The notes: generated by a model not told the origin, from the sequence alone. A DNA stretch of 64,000 nucleotides from Hahella sp. KA22 (GCF_004135205.1 NZ_CP035490.1:6727001-6791000); one strand, 5' to 3'; counted from the first letter of the stretch, positions 14,776 through 23,455 are shown. Numbers and translations are program-made.

Positions 14776-16563
14776 GTGACATTTATCGAACCGTTCGACA
14801 TAGAAAATAATCAAAACCTGAGAGCGCCTCAAAGAGAGGGCTGGCTCGCAATTCGCGATCACTATAACAATAACATTGGTGCCGAACGGTTTGTGGGAAT
14901 TGTTCTCCCAGTAGGTTGTGGAAAATCAGGACTTATTTCTGTAACGCCTTATGCACTACAAGCTCAAAGAGTATTGGTCATTGCTCCAGGCACTCGAATC
15001 CGAGACCAGCTAGGCGCAGACATGAAGTCAAGTAGCGCTACGAACTTTTATGAAAGATGCTCGGTATTGCCTGGGAATGCCAATTACCCAGAAACAGTTG
15101 TCGTCGCAAGCGGAACAGTAAACCATGATGACATAGAGAACGCAGACATCGTGGTATCCAATATCCAGCAAATCGCTGGGGAAGAGAATCGGTGGCTTGA
15201 TGAATATGAAAACGATTTTTTCGATCTAATTCTAGTCGATGAAGGTCATCACAATGCAGCGGCCTCATGGCAACAGGTTTTCAATCGCTTTCCTAATGCG
15301 CGTGTAATTAATTTCAGCGCAACTCCAACGAGATCAGACGGGCAACTAATGGAAGGCCACGTCATATATTCGTTTCCGGTAATCCGGGCTATACAGGCCG
15401 GGTATGTAAAGCGACTTTCCGCAAAGATGCTTCGTCCCTCAGAATTGACTTATATTGATCGTAGCAATGGCGAAGAGCGTACCATAGGACTGCAAGAAGT
15501 AATTGACCTTGGCCAGCAGGATGCCGAATTCCGGCGCGGTATAGTAATGTCAGAGCATACCTTGGCTTCGATAGTAGACTGCTCTATTGGTGAGTTAAGG
15601 CGACTAAGAGAGGAGACTGGTGAGCAACGCCTGAAAATTATTGCTTCAGCTCTAAATATAGACCACTGCATACAGATCACAGAATCCTTTAGAGCAAGAG
15701 GGTTAAGGGCGGGCTATGTACACTCACGAGAGGGAACAGATGCGAACCAAAGAGTTTTTCAGCAGTTAGAAAACCATGAACTTGATGTGATCGTCCAAGC
15801 CAGAATGCTAGGTGAAGGATTTGATCATAGATTTTTAGCTGTAGCGATGGTCGGCAGTATATTCGCCAATCTTTCTCCTTTTGTTCAATTTGTAGGGCGA
15901 ATAATGCGAGTCGTTGAGCAAAACGACCCAGATAATCCGGTAAACCGTGGCGTAGTGGTATTCCATGCTGGAGCAAATGTGGCTCAACGCTGGAACGACT
16001 TCAGAGATTTTAGCTCGGCAGACCAAGCTTATTTTGCTGACCTCTTGCCAGAAGCTGACAACGTAGATTTCGATCCAAGTGGAACCGCGACAAGAGAGCC
16101 AACAGGGACAGGCGGCTTATCTCCAGTTGATATCGTATCTGAATCTGGAGTATCCGCAGCAGAAATGGATCCGATTGGAGATCCTGAGGTCGCAGCCCTT
16201 CTTCAACAACTTGTAGATAGAGGTATTACTCCAGACCAAGCTGCAGCAGGAATCCGGAGAATTCGTCCTACCAGACAAGATCAGCGTATCGCACGCCGTA
16301 GTGCCTTAAACGAAAGAATTCAAAATGAGACTGGTGGGCTACTAGGGAGATGTGGTGTGAATCCCGGCGGACGCAACCTAGACCCCCGACATCAAAGCAC
16401 AAATTTTCAATGGGCTGTAACCGAGCTTAATCGCAGAGTTAATGCCAGCGTGGATCAAGCTGGCTCAAACCGTGAGAACTTTACTCTCACCCAGTTGGAA
16501 GCCGCTCATGAAGCCCTGAATGGACATGTAGCCTCTCTCGAAGAGGAACTACGCAATGGGTAG
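14776..16563 (+). CDS. DEAD/DEAH-box superfamily 2 helicase, candidate defence gene
   Basis: About 595 residues from the GTG at 14776, chosen because AGGGGG lies 5 bp upstream; an ATG at 14677 would overlap higA. Motif I is LPVGCGKSG (about 45-53), motif II VDEGHH (about 154-159), motif III SATPTR (about 181-186) and motif VI QFVGRIMRV (about 372-380), so both RecA folds are complete. Residues from about 420 form a separate acidic and helical extension without recognised motifs. The type resembles helicase subunits of restriction and defence systems rather than housekeeping helicases. Its stop overlaps the next gene by 8 bp, implying a two-gene unit. Confidence 0.85.
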   Translation: MTFIEPFDIENNQNLRAPQREGWLAIRDHYNNNIGAERFVGIVLPVGCGKSGLISVTPYALQAQRVLVIAPGTRIRDQLGADMKSSSATNFYERCSVLPGNANYPETVVVASGTVNHDDIENADIVVSNIQQIAGEENRWLDEYENDFFDLILVDEGHHNAAASWQQVFNRFPNARVINFSATPTRSDGQLMEGHVIYSFPVIRAIQAGYVKRLSAKMLRPSELTYIDRSNGEERTIGLQEVIDLGQQDAEFRRGIVMSEHTLASIVDCSIGELRRLREETGEQRLKIIASALNIDHCIQITESFRARGLRAGYVHSREGTDANQRVFQQLENHELDVIVQARMLGEGFDHRFLAVAMVGSIFANLSPFVQFVGRIMRVVEQNDPDNPVNRGVVVFHAGANVAQRWNDFRDFSSADQAYFADLLPEADNVDFDPSGTATREPTGTGGLSPVDIVSESGVSAAEMDPIGDPEVAALLQQLVDRGITPDQAAAGIRRIRPTRQDQRIARRSALNERIQNETGGLLGRCGVNPGGRNLDPRHQSTNFQWAVTELNRRVNASVDQAGSNRENFTLTQLEAAHEALNGHVASLEEELRNG

Positions 16564-16780
16564 ACCAAAATCACTTGTTAAAAATATTTATATTTCCGAA
16601 GCAAAGCGAGCCCACTCTTGTAAATCCAATGCAAAGCATAAGATACAAAAGGGAGACCAGAGACTTACGGTCAAAGAAGGGCAAAGCGAGCGGAATTACT
16701 GTATGGAATGCGGTAAACGGTTTATAGATTTAGCTATCGATGAACTAAGCAAGATTCGATCAGACAACTGGCAGGATTGA
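16556..16780 (+). CDS. Small cysteine-containing protein coupled to the helicase
   Basis: A 74-residue basic protein whose ATG lies inside the last codons of the helicase gene. It has one Cys in HSCKSNAKHKIQKGD and a CxxC pair in NYCMECGKRF with a nearby His, a spacing that could bind one zinc. Lys/Arg-rich N-terminus suggests nucleic-acid contact. It is probably a partner or nucleic-acid adaptor of the helicase. No named family is claimed. Confidence 0.7.
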   Translation: MGRPKSLVKNIYISEAKRAHSCKSNAKHKIQKGDQRLTVKEGQSERNYCMECGKRFIDLAIDELSKIRSDNWQD

Positions 16781-16814
16781 CGCCATCAAACCAATATATA
16801 TACCCCATTTTCTG

Positions 16815-16985
16815 GTGACCCAAGAAGAATATGACTCAGCCTCTGCTGAAGAGCGAAACCGTTACAACTATGTCGTGGTGCCAGATGAGCCAATCTCATT
16901 GCCTAACATCTGCTGCGCCATGAAAACTGAGCGGGAACATGCCGAAAACCGCACGAAAACCCGCCCACTTAATGAAAGGGAATGA
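16815..16985 (+). CDS. Possible 56-residue acidic ORF
   Basis: GTG-started frame immediately downstream of the helicase partner gene, beginning MTQEEYDSASAEERNRYNYVV. The composition looks protein-like (acidic, regular hydrophobics), and the open frame continues upstream to about 16750, but there is no good ribosome site. It may be a real small gene or a decayed fragment. Confidence 0.3.
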   Translation: MTQEEYDSASAEERNRYNYVVVPDEPISLPNICCAMKTEREHAENRTKTRPLNERE

Positions 16986-17007
16986 CGAAAACTGCATAAG
17001 TGCGGTT

Positions 17008-17253
17008 TCAGTCTTCAAAAATACGGGACAAATCCTCCAATTCATCTATTTTAGAGCTGAAAAACGCCTTGCTGCGGTTTTCGGCAATTTCTACCTGCCG
17101 CCTCTCTTGGTTCCGCTCTTCCGCCTGGCGCATTACCTGCCTCAGTTTGAAGCGCTCCAAGCCGTTGGCCAGGCACTCATTGTGAATTGTCTGAGGGCTG
17201 TGCAATGCAGACCTCAACGTGTCCAGGATCGTTCCATCTTGGTTAGACACCAT
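17008..17253 (-). CDS. Small helical protein in mobilisation operon
   Basis: An 81-residue charged, coiled-coil-like protein (NGLERFKLRQVMRQAEERNQERRQVEIAENR). The start at 17253 is set by a consensus AGGAGGT 6 bp upstream, inside the end of the preceding gene, so the two overlap by 11 bp and are coupled. Last gene of the leftward relaxase operon. Unknown role, possibly an accessory mobilisation factor. Confidence 0.6.
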   Translation of the reverse strand: MVSNQDGTILDTLRSALHSPQTIHNECLANGLERFKLRQVMRQAEERNQERRQVEIAENRSKAFFSSKIDELEDLSRIFED

Positions 17254-17722
17254 CAGCCACCTCCTCACCTAGGTATTCTTGCTTAATAAGCGCCAATTGC
17301 TGGTCATTAAGCTTTCCTGCCTCACAGGCGGAGTTAACCAGGCTTTCAAGCTCATCAACGGTCAACATGCTGGTCACTACGCTGGCCAGGGCTGCCGGGG
17401 CGAGCGCACGACTGCTGAACACTTCGGCTTCGCCCTTATCCTCGCCGTTTTCAAAATAGGCCGTTTCACACATAAGAGCATAGGGGATCTCTCCCAGCCC
17501 TTCAGCAACAACACGCACAGAAAATATCTCTCCCTGGGTGTCTCCCCATTCATCGCTATCAGACTTAAACGTAACCATCGACATACGACAATCTCTAGCA
17601 GCCTGATTGAAGTCATCATCGTTTAATCCACTGTTATAGATCGTTACCTGAAGTTTGCAATTTAGCCGACTCTGGAGAGAGGCAACTTGATCCTTTACCA
17701 GTTCAATTTTTGATTTACTCAT
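17243..17722 (-). CDS. Unrecognised protein downstream of relaxase
   Basis: A 159-residue acidic protein. The start at 17722 is chosen from AGGAG 8 bp upstream; the much longer open frame extends antisense-phase into the relaxase gene and is rejected. It begins with an amphipathic helix (IELVKDQVASLQSRLNCKLQV) and ends in acidic helices (LTVDELESLVNSACEAGKL). It is 19 bp from the relaxase stop, so co-transcribed. No family recognised. Confidence 0.65.
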   Translation of the reverse strand: MSKSKIELVKDQVASLQSRLNCKLQVTIYNSGLNDDDFNQAARDCRMSMVTFKSDSDEWGDTQGEIFSVRVVAEGLGEIPYALMCETAYFENGEDKGEAEVFSSRALAPAALASVVTSMLTVDELESLVNSACEAGKLNDQQLALIKQEYLGEEVADGV

Positions 17723-17741
17723 TAGGTTTTCTCCTGATTTA

Positions 17742-19181
17742 TTACATTTTCGGGCTACGTGAGGAGCTGGAGTTTGTGTTGTCCGTTGTATTGGCTGCGC
17801 CGTTGTTTTTCTCGAACTTGTTCTGATATTTTTGATCTTGCTGGAAGCGGTTTTGAGCGGCTTCTGCCGCTGATTTTTGATCCGCCGCCAACCCTTGGGC
17901 AGGCGCTTGGCCATATTTCGCCAGCTCTTCTTTCGTAGGCTTATAGCCCTCGACCTGAATTCCCATTGTCTGCCCCTGAATCCACACGGCACGGCGGTAT
18001 TCTTCGGAGCCGAATGCACGAATTTCCTTCCACTCTCTGTCCTGTACTTTCTGCTGAGCCAGTTCCAACTCGGCCGCCAGAGCCCATGAATTTATAGTCT
18101 GGCTGTGAATCGCCTTTCCAGAGTCACGGAAAGCCTCCGCGCCCTCATTTTTCCCTTTCGTCCAGCGGTATACGCCTTGAGTATCAGCCTGAAACATGCT
18201 GATCACGCTGCCCCGGTTAGGGTCGATCTGCGCAGGTTTCCAACGCTCCTCATTAGCCTGTTCTGCGATTTGTTTTTGCTGTGTATCCATACGCTTTTTA
18301 GCCTGCTGGTAAGCTTCGTCCGCTGCCTCCTGTGTAGCGGCAAGGCCGCCAAAACCGGCTGCTGGATTTTGAGATGCCTGAGCATCGTTTTTTTCAATGG
18401 TTTGTTGTTGGTTTTGCATACGTGCAATCCTCGCGGTTTGAATATCAATAATGTTGTTTTGAGCCTTGATTGCTTCATTTAGCTTCCAGCGAGAGGCTCG
18501 CTCGTGGTAGCCCATCCTGGCCAGTTGCATGTTCAACGGGCCAACGTGGATTTCAGGAATTTTGTCTGTGATTCCCTGCTCCTGTAGGGATAGGTGAGAG
18601 ATGCGCTCTTCGAGACCGGCAGCCTCTAATTCGGAGTTCACAATGGAACTCCACTTTTCCCTGATCGCATCTATTTGTTGTCGCCCTGTTGGTAATCCAT
18701 TTTTTCGGAGTTTGGCGTCGCTCCATTCCAGGAAAGTTTTCAGCTTTCCCAGTTCTCCAGCCGCGTCCATTGGACGAGTAGTCATCAGTAAATGGGCGTG
18801 CAAATTTCGGTTATCTCCACCTCGACCTGGCGCATGCACGCAAACGTCAATAGCGACCTGGTATTGAGCAATAAGCGCTTGAGAAAATTGCTCAATAATT
18901 CGGTGATGCGCATCTCTTCGAAGCTCATGCGGAAGGGCGAGAATCCACTCTCTGGCTACCCTGGAATCTGAGCGTTTCTCTGACATTTCTGCCAGATTCC
19001 ATAATTCTGTTCGGGATAGTCCCGCACTGTTAAAAACGAACTTATCCAGCACACCCTTTTTGCGTTCGTAGTCATTAATAATTCCGGTTCTTTCATCCAT
19101 GATTTTTTCCGCTGCCGCAGCCGTTGCGCTTCGCCCTTTTGAACGAGCAATGAGCGATGTTTGGCAATAAAAAATGGCCAT
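17742..19181 (-). CDS. mobA: MobA/MobL relaxase (MOBQ)
   Basis: About 479 residues from the ATG at 19181 (MAIFYCQTSLIARSKGR), preceded by GAGG. It nicks oriT and pilots the strand into the recipient. The N-terminal relaxase domain has the family opening with candidate nucleophile Tyr in IFYC, LPHELRRDAHHRIIEQFSQ (about 81-100) and the metal-binding histidine motif NLHAHLLMTTR (about 123-133). The C-terminal half is Gln/Ala-rich and helical, with no primase domain, unlike RSF1010 MobA-RepB. The oriT lies 45-75 bp upstream of the start. A frame upstream of 19181 runs across oriT and is not used. Confidence 0.9.
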   Translation of the reverse strand: MAIFYCQTSLIARSKGRSATAAAAEKIMDERTGIINDYERKKGVLDKFVFNSAGLSRTELWNLAEMSEKRSDSRVAREWILALPHELRRDAHHRIIEQFSQALIAQYQVAIDVCVHAPGRGGDNRNLHAHLLMTTRPMDAAGELGKLKTFLEWSDAKLRKNGLPTGRQQIDAIREKWSSIVNSELEAAGLEERISHLSLQEQGITDKIPEIHVGPLNMQLARMGYHERASRWKLNEAIKAQNNIIDIQTARIARMQNQQQTIEKNDAQASQNPAAGFGGLAATQEAADEAYQQAKKRMDTQQKQIAEQANEERWKPAQIDPNRGSVISMFQADTQGVYRWTKGKNEGAEAFRDSGKAIHSQTINSWALAAELELAQQKVQDREWKEIRAFGSEEYRRAVWIQGQTMGIQVEGYKPTKEELAKYGQAPAQGLAADQKSAAEAAQNRFQQDQKYQNKFEKNNGAANTTDNTNSSSSRSPKM

Positions 19182-19226
19182 GAAAAGAACCTCGGTTTTC
19201 TCTTTTTCGCGCAGCGAAAAACGCAT

Positions 19227-19254
19227 GACTTGGAACAAGTCGTATATGCGCCCT
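19227..19254. other. oriT of R1162/RSF1010 type with nic site
   Basis: An inverted repeat GACTTG-GAA-CAAGTC (19227-19241) with a GAA loop is followed by GTATATGCGCCCT (19242-19254). IncQ oriTs have the same plan: a short hairpin with GAA loop and then TAARTGCGCCCT, cut between G and CCCT. By analogy nic is between 19250 and 19251. A second perfect 8-bp inverted repeat (TTTTTCGC/GCGAAAAA, 19203-19221) lies between oriT and the relaxase start. Confidence 0.8.
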
Positions 19255-19283
19255 TCATCGCCAGGGGGGCTTGCTCAGTGCCA

Positions 19284-19296
19284 ACTTTAAAGTCCG
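19284..19296. repeat. Shared 12-bp motif CTTTAAAGTCCG, copy 1
   Basis: CTTTAAAGTCCG occurs at 19285-19296 and again at 23419-23430, in each case upstream of a rightward gene of the element (19441 and 23456). Copy 1 is part of the palindrome ACTTTAAAGT. This could be an operator for a shared regulator. Confidence 0.4.
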
Positions 19297-19440
19297 TGCA
19301 ATGCTCGCTCCCGCTCGCCCAACGCGCCGTTAAACTGCACGTATAACTTATTGATTTTTAAGTACTTTTTTGTTTACCAGAAAACTATCAAGCATTAATC
19401 TGAATGGGAAGAAAATTTGTTCATTTAGTGGAGGTTGTAA

Positions 19441-19797
19441 ATGTCTTTGAAACCCAAACAGCGGCGCCTTTTGGAAGAGGAAGCCCAACGTAACCCTGGA
19501 GGGCCAGCAGCCCAGATTCTCAAGAACCTTGCTCAGGAAGAAGCGAAGGCAATTGACCTAATGCGACAAGCCAGCGAACAAGCAAAAAAAGATATGACCC
19601 GACAGAAAATTCTGATCGGTGTAGCCGTTCTCTCAGAGTGCGAGAAAAACCCCACGTTTAGAGAACGTTTTGAAAAAGTTTTATCCAGGCATTTAACCGC
19701 GACACGAGACAAAGAAATCATGAGCCGATTTGGCTGGGAGATGGAAAATGAAAACACTGAAAATAATATTGATTCTGCTCCCGCTACTGCTGAGTAG
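19441..19797 (+). CDS. Mobilisation accessory protein (MobC/TraD-like small protein)
   Basis: A 118-residue helical protein, GGAGG 6 bp upstream of the ATG. It is divergent from the relaxase across oriT, the usual place for relaxosome accessory genes. It starts MSLKPKQRRLLEEEAQRNPGGP and has a long amphipathic Ala/Glu/Lys helix, then QKILIGVAVLSECEKNPTFRERFEKVLSRHL, reminiscent of small mobilisation proteins found with MOBQ relaxases. Its end overlaps the next gene by 50 bp in another frame. Function is inferred mainly from position. Confidence 0.65.
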   Translation: MSLKPKQRRLLEEEAQRNPGGPAAQILKNLAQEEAKAIDLMRQASEQAKKDMTRQKILIGVAVLSECEKNPTFRERFEKVLSRHLTATRDKEIMSRFGWEMENENTENNIDSAPATAE

Positions 19798-22063
19798 TTC
19801 GGGGGCTTTTGCGTCAATTACGGACGTTGATCCTGCTGATAAAAGTCTTGAGTATTTGAGGTACATTTTTGGTTCAACTGTTGATGTCATAACAGGTGGA
19901 ACCGGGCCAGCCAATCCTGATTCTGTTCTGGGTGCGATGTCACAAATTCTCAACACGGGAATGCTCGTTTTTACCGGCCTTATTATCGGCTATGTGTTTC
20001 TGACTGGAGTGCTGAATTCGGCTCACGAAGGCAATCCATTAGGCAGAATGTATTCAACCATGTGGGTGCCTTTGAGAATGGTTGTAGCACTGGCTTTAGT
20101 TTTGCCATTTAGTGGTGGTTATTCGACTATGCAGATCGGTGTTATGTGGTTAGCGGGGCATGGTATCGGGCTCGTCAATTCAACCTGGAATGCAGCGCTG
20201 GATCACATCACAAGCACCGGTACTCTATACCCACCACAGATCACCGTCGATTATGAAAATACCGCTATGAGAATTCTCGAATCGAGGGTGTGCATGCACG
20301 GTATTAACACGGCGGACAGACACATAAACGTGGAAGAAAAACCGGTCGAAATTGTTGATGATGATCAGGTGGTATCAATCCGCTCCTCCGGGACAACAGA
20401 AGCCCCGCTTGTGCCTGTTCAGCATCGAGTAATGCAGCGCTATGATTCGGTGTATGGATTGGCCGGAGCGGGTATTGCTTACGGCGCTGCCTGGCTTAGC
20501 GGTTTCCCAAATGGCATTCCCAGATCTTACGGCTCAAACCCGTGTGGATCGATCACCTTAGAGTTTGCAGAAATAGACGAAGGCACGGCGATAGATATAC
20601 CCGTTCGGAGTTACCAAAATAAGGTGATTGCGGCACATGCACAGCTTGATGAGGATCTTGATTCTCTGGCTCGTGAAATTGTTCTGAGTACTGTGGATGA
20701 AACCGCCCCCGCACCGGATCAAGCAGCCTACAATCTGGCCGTTAATAATTTTAAAACGGAATACCAAAAGGCCATCTCAGATGCTTTGAGTGAGATTGCC
20801 AGCGCTCGCGTTAGCAAGTGGGCAGGAGGCAACCCGGACGCTGCTGGGATGACGGTAGGGGCTCGTGATGCCGGATGGATCTCAGTGGGTGCCTGGTACT
20901 GGGATTTGCAGCGAGTTAATGCAGAAACCCAGAAAATGGTTTCAGTTAAAGCTGAACTCGTGGGGCCGACAGAGGCAGCGCTGGAACATGACGACTACCA
21001 GTCGTTCATGGACGGCCTTGCAGCATATTCCCAGAATATGCTGGTCACAGATCCAGCCACAGGCACACCGGTAAATGCGATGGAACGCAGCACCTATGCT
21101 GACGACAACGCCACTTTAGGTTTTGTAATGGGTCGCGTTGAATCCGTTATCAATTTTGCGTTATCCGAACCTGATCCGGTAGCGGGGCTGGCCAACGTAG
21201 GGCATGTGATCATTGGGACGTTTGAAACTGCACTAACCGCTGCATTCGTCTCGGATCTGGCGGCCTGCGTTGCTGACGACACCAGTGAGGCGGTAGGCGG
21301 TCTGATTGGTGGTGCAGCCCGGCCCGTCACCAGTACGCTATGCCGGATGACAAACAAAGCTTTGTGGTCATTAGTTGGCGCTGGCCTGCTGCTGATCCCT
21401 ATTGCGTTAATGCTTGCCTTTTATCTGCCTGCCACACCTATGATTCTTTGGATTATGGGAGTAGCCGGTTGGTTCGTGATGCTCATCGAGGCCGTGATAG
21501 CAGCTCCTATATGGGCTGTAAGCCATGCCATGCCGGAAGGTTCCGGGTTCATCGGGGAGCGGGCGAAAGCCGGTTACATGGTCGCGCTGAGTGTGTTCCT
21601 TCGACCGGCGCTGGCCATATTCGGCTTTTTCGCATCGATGCTCCTGGTTATCGTCATGCTGAAAGTGGTCATGCTCATATTTTTGCCTGCCATGAGTGGC
21701 ATGATCGGCGACTCAATCAGCGGCGTGGTAACAGCAGTCGCAATGCTGGGTATTTTCACCGTACTGATAATCCAAATCGCTCATCGAGCGTTTGGATTGA
21801 TACATGAAGTGCCGGACAAGGTGCTGCGCTACATCGGCGGGGGATCTGAAAACCTCGGGGAAGCGAGCCAGGAGCAGCAGAGCCGCTCCGTATTCGTTGG
21901 CGGCGCTGCTAAGGTTGTTGGTGGAGCTGGTCATACTATGCGGGATAAAACGCGCGGAGGCGCTCAGAGTATGGCTGACGCGGCAGGCAGTGGGCTAAAA
22001 AATGCTGCCGGTGCAGCCAAAACAGGCATGAGTAAAATCTCCAAAATGCTCAGCCCAAAATAG
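19748..22063 (+). CDS. DotA/TraY-like inner-membrane conjugation protein
   Basis: About 771 residues from the ATG at 19748 (MKTLKIILILLPLLLSSSGAFA), a signal-peptide-like start. Features typical of DotA/TraY proteins of type IVB (IncI-type) secretion are: YLRYIFG after the signal, TM segments around 70-90 and 105-125 (MWVPLRMVVALALVLPFSGGYS), a ~400-residue periplasmic region, and four or more TMs at about 535-680. It ends in a Gly/Ala-rich cytoplasmic tail. No other type IV secretion genes are present. In IncI plasmids TraY is the target of entry exclusion, so a solitary copy may modify a helper machine. Confidence 0.85.
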   Translation: MKTLKIILILLPLLLSSSGAFASITDVDPADKSLEYLRYIFGSTVDVITGGTGPANPDSVLGAMSQILNTGMLVFTGLIIGYVFLTGVLNSAHEGNPLGRMYSTMWVPLRMVVALALVLPFSGGYSTMQIGVMWLAGHGIGLVNSTWNAALDHITSTGTLYPPQITVDYENTAMRILESRVCMHGINTADRHINVEEKPVEIVDDDQVVSIRSSGTTEAPLVPVQHRVMQRYDSVYGLAGAGIAYGAAWLSGFPNGIPRSYGSNPCGSITLEFAEIDEGTAIDIPVRSYQNKVIAAHAQLDEDLDSLAREIVLSTVDETAPAPDQAAYNLAVNNFKTEYQKAISDALSEIASARVSKWAGGNPDAAGMTVGARDAGWISVGAWYWDLQRVNAETQKMVSVKAELVGPTEAALEHDDYQSFMDGLAAYSQNMLVTDPATGTPVNAMERSTYADDNATLGFVMGRVESVINFALSEPDPVAGLANVGHVIIGTFETALTAAFVSDLAACVADDTSEAVGGLIGGAARPVTSTLCRMTNKALWSLVGAGLLLIPIALMLAFYLPATPMILWIMGVAGWFVMLIEAVIAAPIWAVSHAMPEGSGFIGERAKAGYMVALSVFLRPALAIFGFFASMLLVIVMLKVVMLIFLPAMSGMIGDSISGVVTAVAMLGIFTVLIIQIAHRAFGLIHEVPDKVLRYIGGGSENLGEASQEQQSRSVFVGGAAKVVGGAGHTMRDKTRGGAQSMADAAGSGLKNAAGAAKTGMSKISKMLSPK

Positions 22064-22065
22064 GA

Positions 22066-22452
22066 CTACAGCCTAAACCAGCCAGCAAAAGCCAGGAAGT
22101 CCAGTGCTTCCGCCAGTGGTTCCAGCACGGATGCCGGAACCATTGTATTGATCCAGTAAGCAACAACTCCACTGCTGAAAATCGCTGGATGCCCCATGAT
22201 TCCCACCAGGTTAGTAATGATCAGAACTGCGATAGCAATATTCCAGGGCAGGTATATCCCTGTCCATGAGTGAATCCTGCGACGAATCGGTGGAACAAGG
22301 CAGCCGACTAAAACCACAATACACAACAGCCACAATACACCACAGCTTACCCCGAGTGCGATTGACTCCCAGGTCTGTCTGCCCCAATCATCGGCGGCCA
22401 GACGCTCAGTCCATTTAGCCAGCTCCCGCTGGCTCATCAAAAAGTCACTCAT
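22066..22452 (-). CDS. Small multi-pass membrane protein
   Basis: A 128-residue protein with hydrophobic segments at about 33-52 (SCGVLWLLCIVVLVGCLV) and 69-87, and a weaker one near 95-112. It ends 2 bp from the traY-like gene, convergently. No family recognised. Location next to a TraY-like gene makes an exclusion-type role conceivable, but sequence does not show it. Confidence 0.6.
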   Translation of the reverse strand: MSDFLMSQRELAKWTERLAADDWGRQTWESIALGVSCGVLWLLCIVVLVGCLVPPIRRRIHSWTGIYLPWNIAIAVLIITNLVGIMGHPAIFSSGVVAYWINTMVPASVLEPLAEALDFLAFAGWFRL

Positions 22453-22559
22453 GAGGCGACATTCCTCTCTATATTTTTATGGCAGTTTGCTTCAACGTAC
22501 CGCTATATAGATACCTGTCAAATCAACTGGAAACCCAGCTTGCACCGGGTAATAAAAAC

Positions 22560-22787
22560 TCACTTTTCGTCTATGAAAGAGGCCGCAGAGTTGGCCAGGC
22601 GATCCTGCCCTCGCAACACGCGAACAGTTACCCAGGCAACCGTGGCACAGTAAAAAACGGCTGCTCCGGTTAGCGCTTCACTTGAAACACTTCCTGCCAG
22701 GGCATTCATAACCCCAAGGCAAATAGCCATTGCAACTGCCACACCTGCGCAGTGGATTAGAATCGCTAAAATTTTTCCTTTAGTCAT
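22560..22787 (-). CDS. Small membrane protein
   Basis: A 75-residue protein with two membrane segments (about 6-25 and 40-60). Its ATG overlaps the stop of the preceding 22784 gene by 4 bp, so it belongs to a coupled leftward operon with the 23064 and 22784 genes. No family recognised. Confidence 0.6.
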   Translation of the reverse strand: MTKGKILAILIHCAGVAVAMAICLGVMNALAGSVSSEALTGAAVFYCATVAWVTVRVLRGQDRLANSAASFIDEK

Positions 22788-23062
22788 TGCAAGGTCACCT
22801 CATGATTGTATTGATTAATGACCTTAAAATAGTGATCAGCCTGGATATATTCGGCAAGCGTTAACCGTACATTTCCACAAAAACCTTCTGAATCTACAAC
22901 CAGCTCTCCGCCTTCATATTTACCAATTTCTACATAGCGCAATGTCACCGCATTAAGTGGGACTGAAAATGAGGTCAAACCATATATTCGGAGCATACCT
23001 TCGCCAACATCAAGGACGATTTGTTCATCTGGATTGCAACGCTGGATAGAGAAAACGGCCAT
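22784..23062 (-). CDS. Unrecognised small soluble protein
   Basis: A 92-residue, beta-rich, acidic protein (CNPDEQIVLDVGEGMLRIYG). It starts 1 bp after the 23064 gene's stop and overlaps the next gene by 4 bp, clear operon signs. No motif or family is recognised. Confidence 0.6.
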   Translation of the reverse strand: MAVFSIQRCNPDEQIVLDVGEGMLRIYGLTSFSVPLNAVTLRYVEIGKYEGGELVVDSEGFCGNVRLTLAEYIQADHYFKVINQYNHEVTLQ

Positions 23063-23063
23063 G

Positions 23064-23336
23064 TCATACCTCCTGACTGCTGGACTGGTGGCGAACGATT
23101 ATTCCCCAATTTTTGACGGTAAGGCAGCCATCGTTGCGTGATCGCTCTATGACAACCTGATAGTTACTCTGCAATTGTTTAAAACGGGATTCAAGCTCCC
23201 TCTCTGTAAGACCGGTACTTGATGCCAACCCCACGACAGTAGGACGCTCAATGCGCTCCAACGCGACAATGACAGGCAAAACCCGCTTGAACTCTCGTGA
23301 GTGAATATCTCTTACTGTAAAATCGGCATCAGCCAT
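23064..23336 (-). CDS. Small winged-helix-like protein
   Basis: A 90-residue protein whose middle (RPTVVGLASSTGLTERELESRFKQLQSNYQVVIERS) reads as a helix-turn-helix with a following wing, resembling small MarR/PadR-like regulators. First gene of the leftward operon 23336-22560, with GGAGGTG upstream of its ATG. It may regulate the divergent 23456 gene across the 119-bp intergenic space. Confidence 0.55.
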   Translation of the reverse strand: MADADFTVRDIHSREFKRVLPVIVALERIERPTVVGLASSTGLTERELESRFKQLQSNYQVVIERSRNDGCLTVKNWGIIVRHQSSSQEV

Positions 23337-23418
23337 GAATCACCTCCTGGTTAGGTGGTTGCAGTTGATCTTTATTAACCCTGCTGGCAAGCGTAGTGAC
23401 TTAAACACTTACCACTAC

Positions 23419-23430
23419 CTTTAAAGTCCG
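23419..23430. repeat. Shared 12-bp motif CTTTAAAGTCCG, copy 2
   Basis: Second copy of the 12-bp word found upstream of the 19441 gene, here 26 bp upstream of the 23456 start and between it and the divergent helix-turn-helix gene. Confidence 0.4.
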
Positions 23431-23455
23431 GCATTGTTAAGAAAGGATCACTCCT

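Noticed and set aside
17723-18019. Longer N-terminus for the 17243-17722 gene
   Set aside because: The extension lies in another frame of the relaxase gene and has basic shadow composition; AGGAG in front of the internal ATG at 17722 marks the true start.
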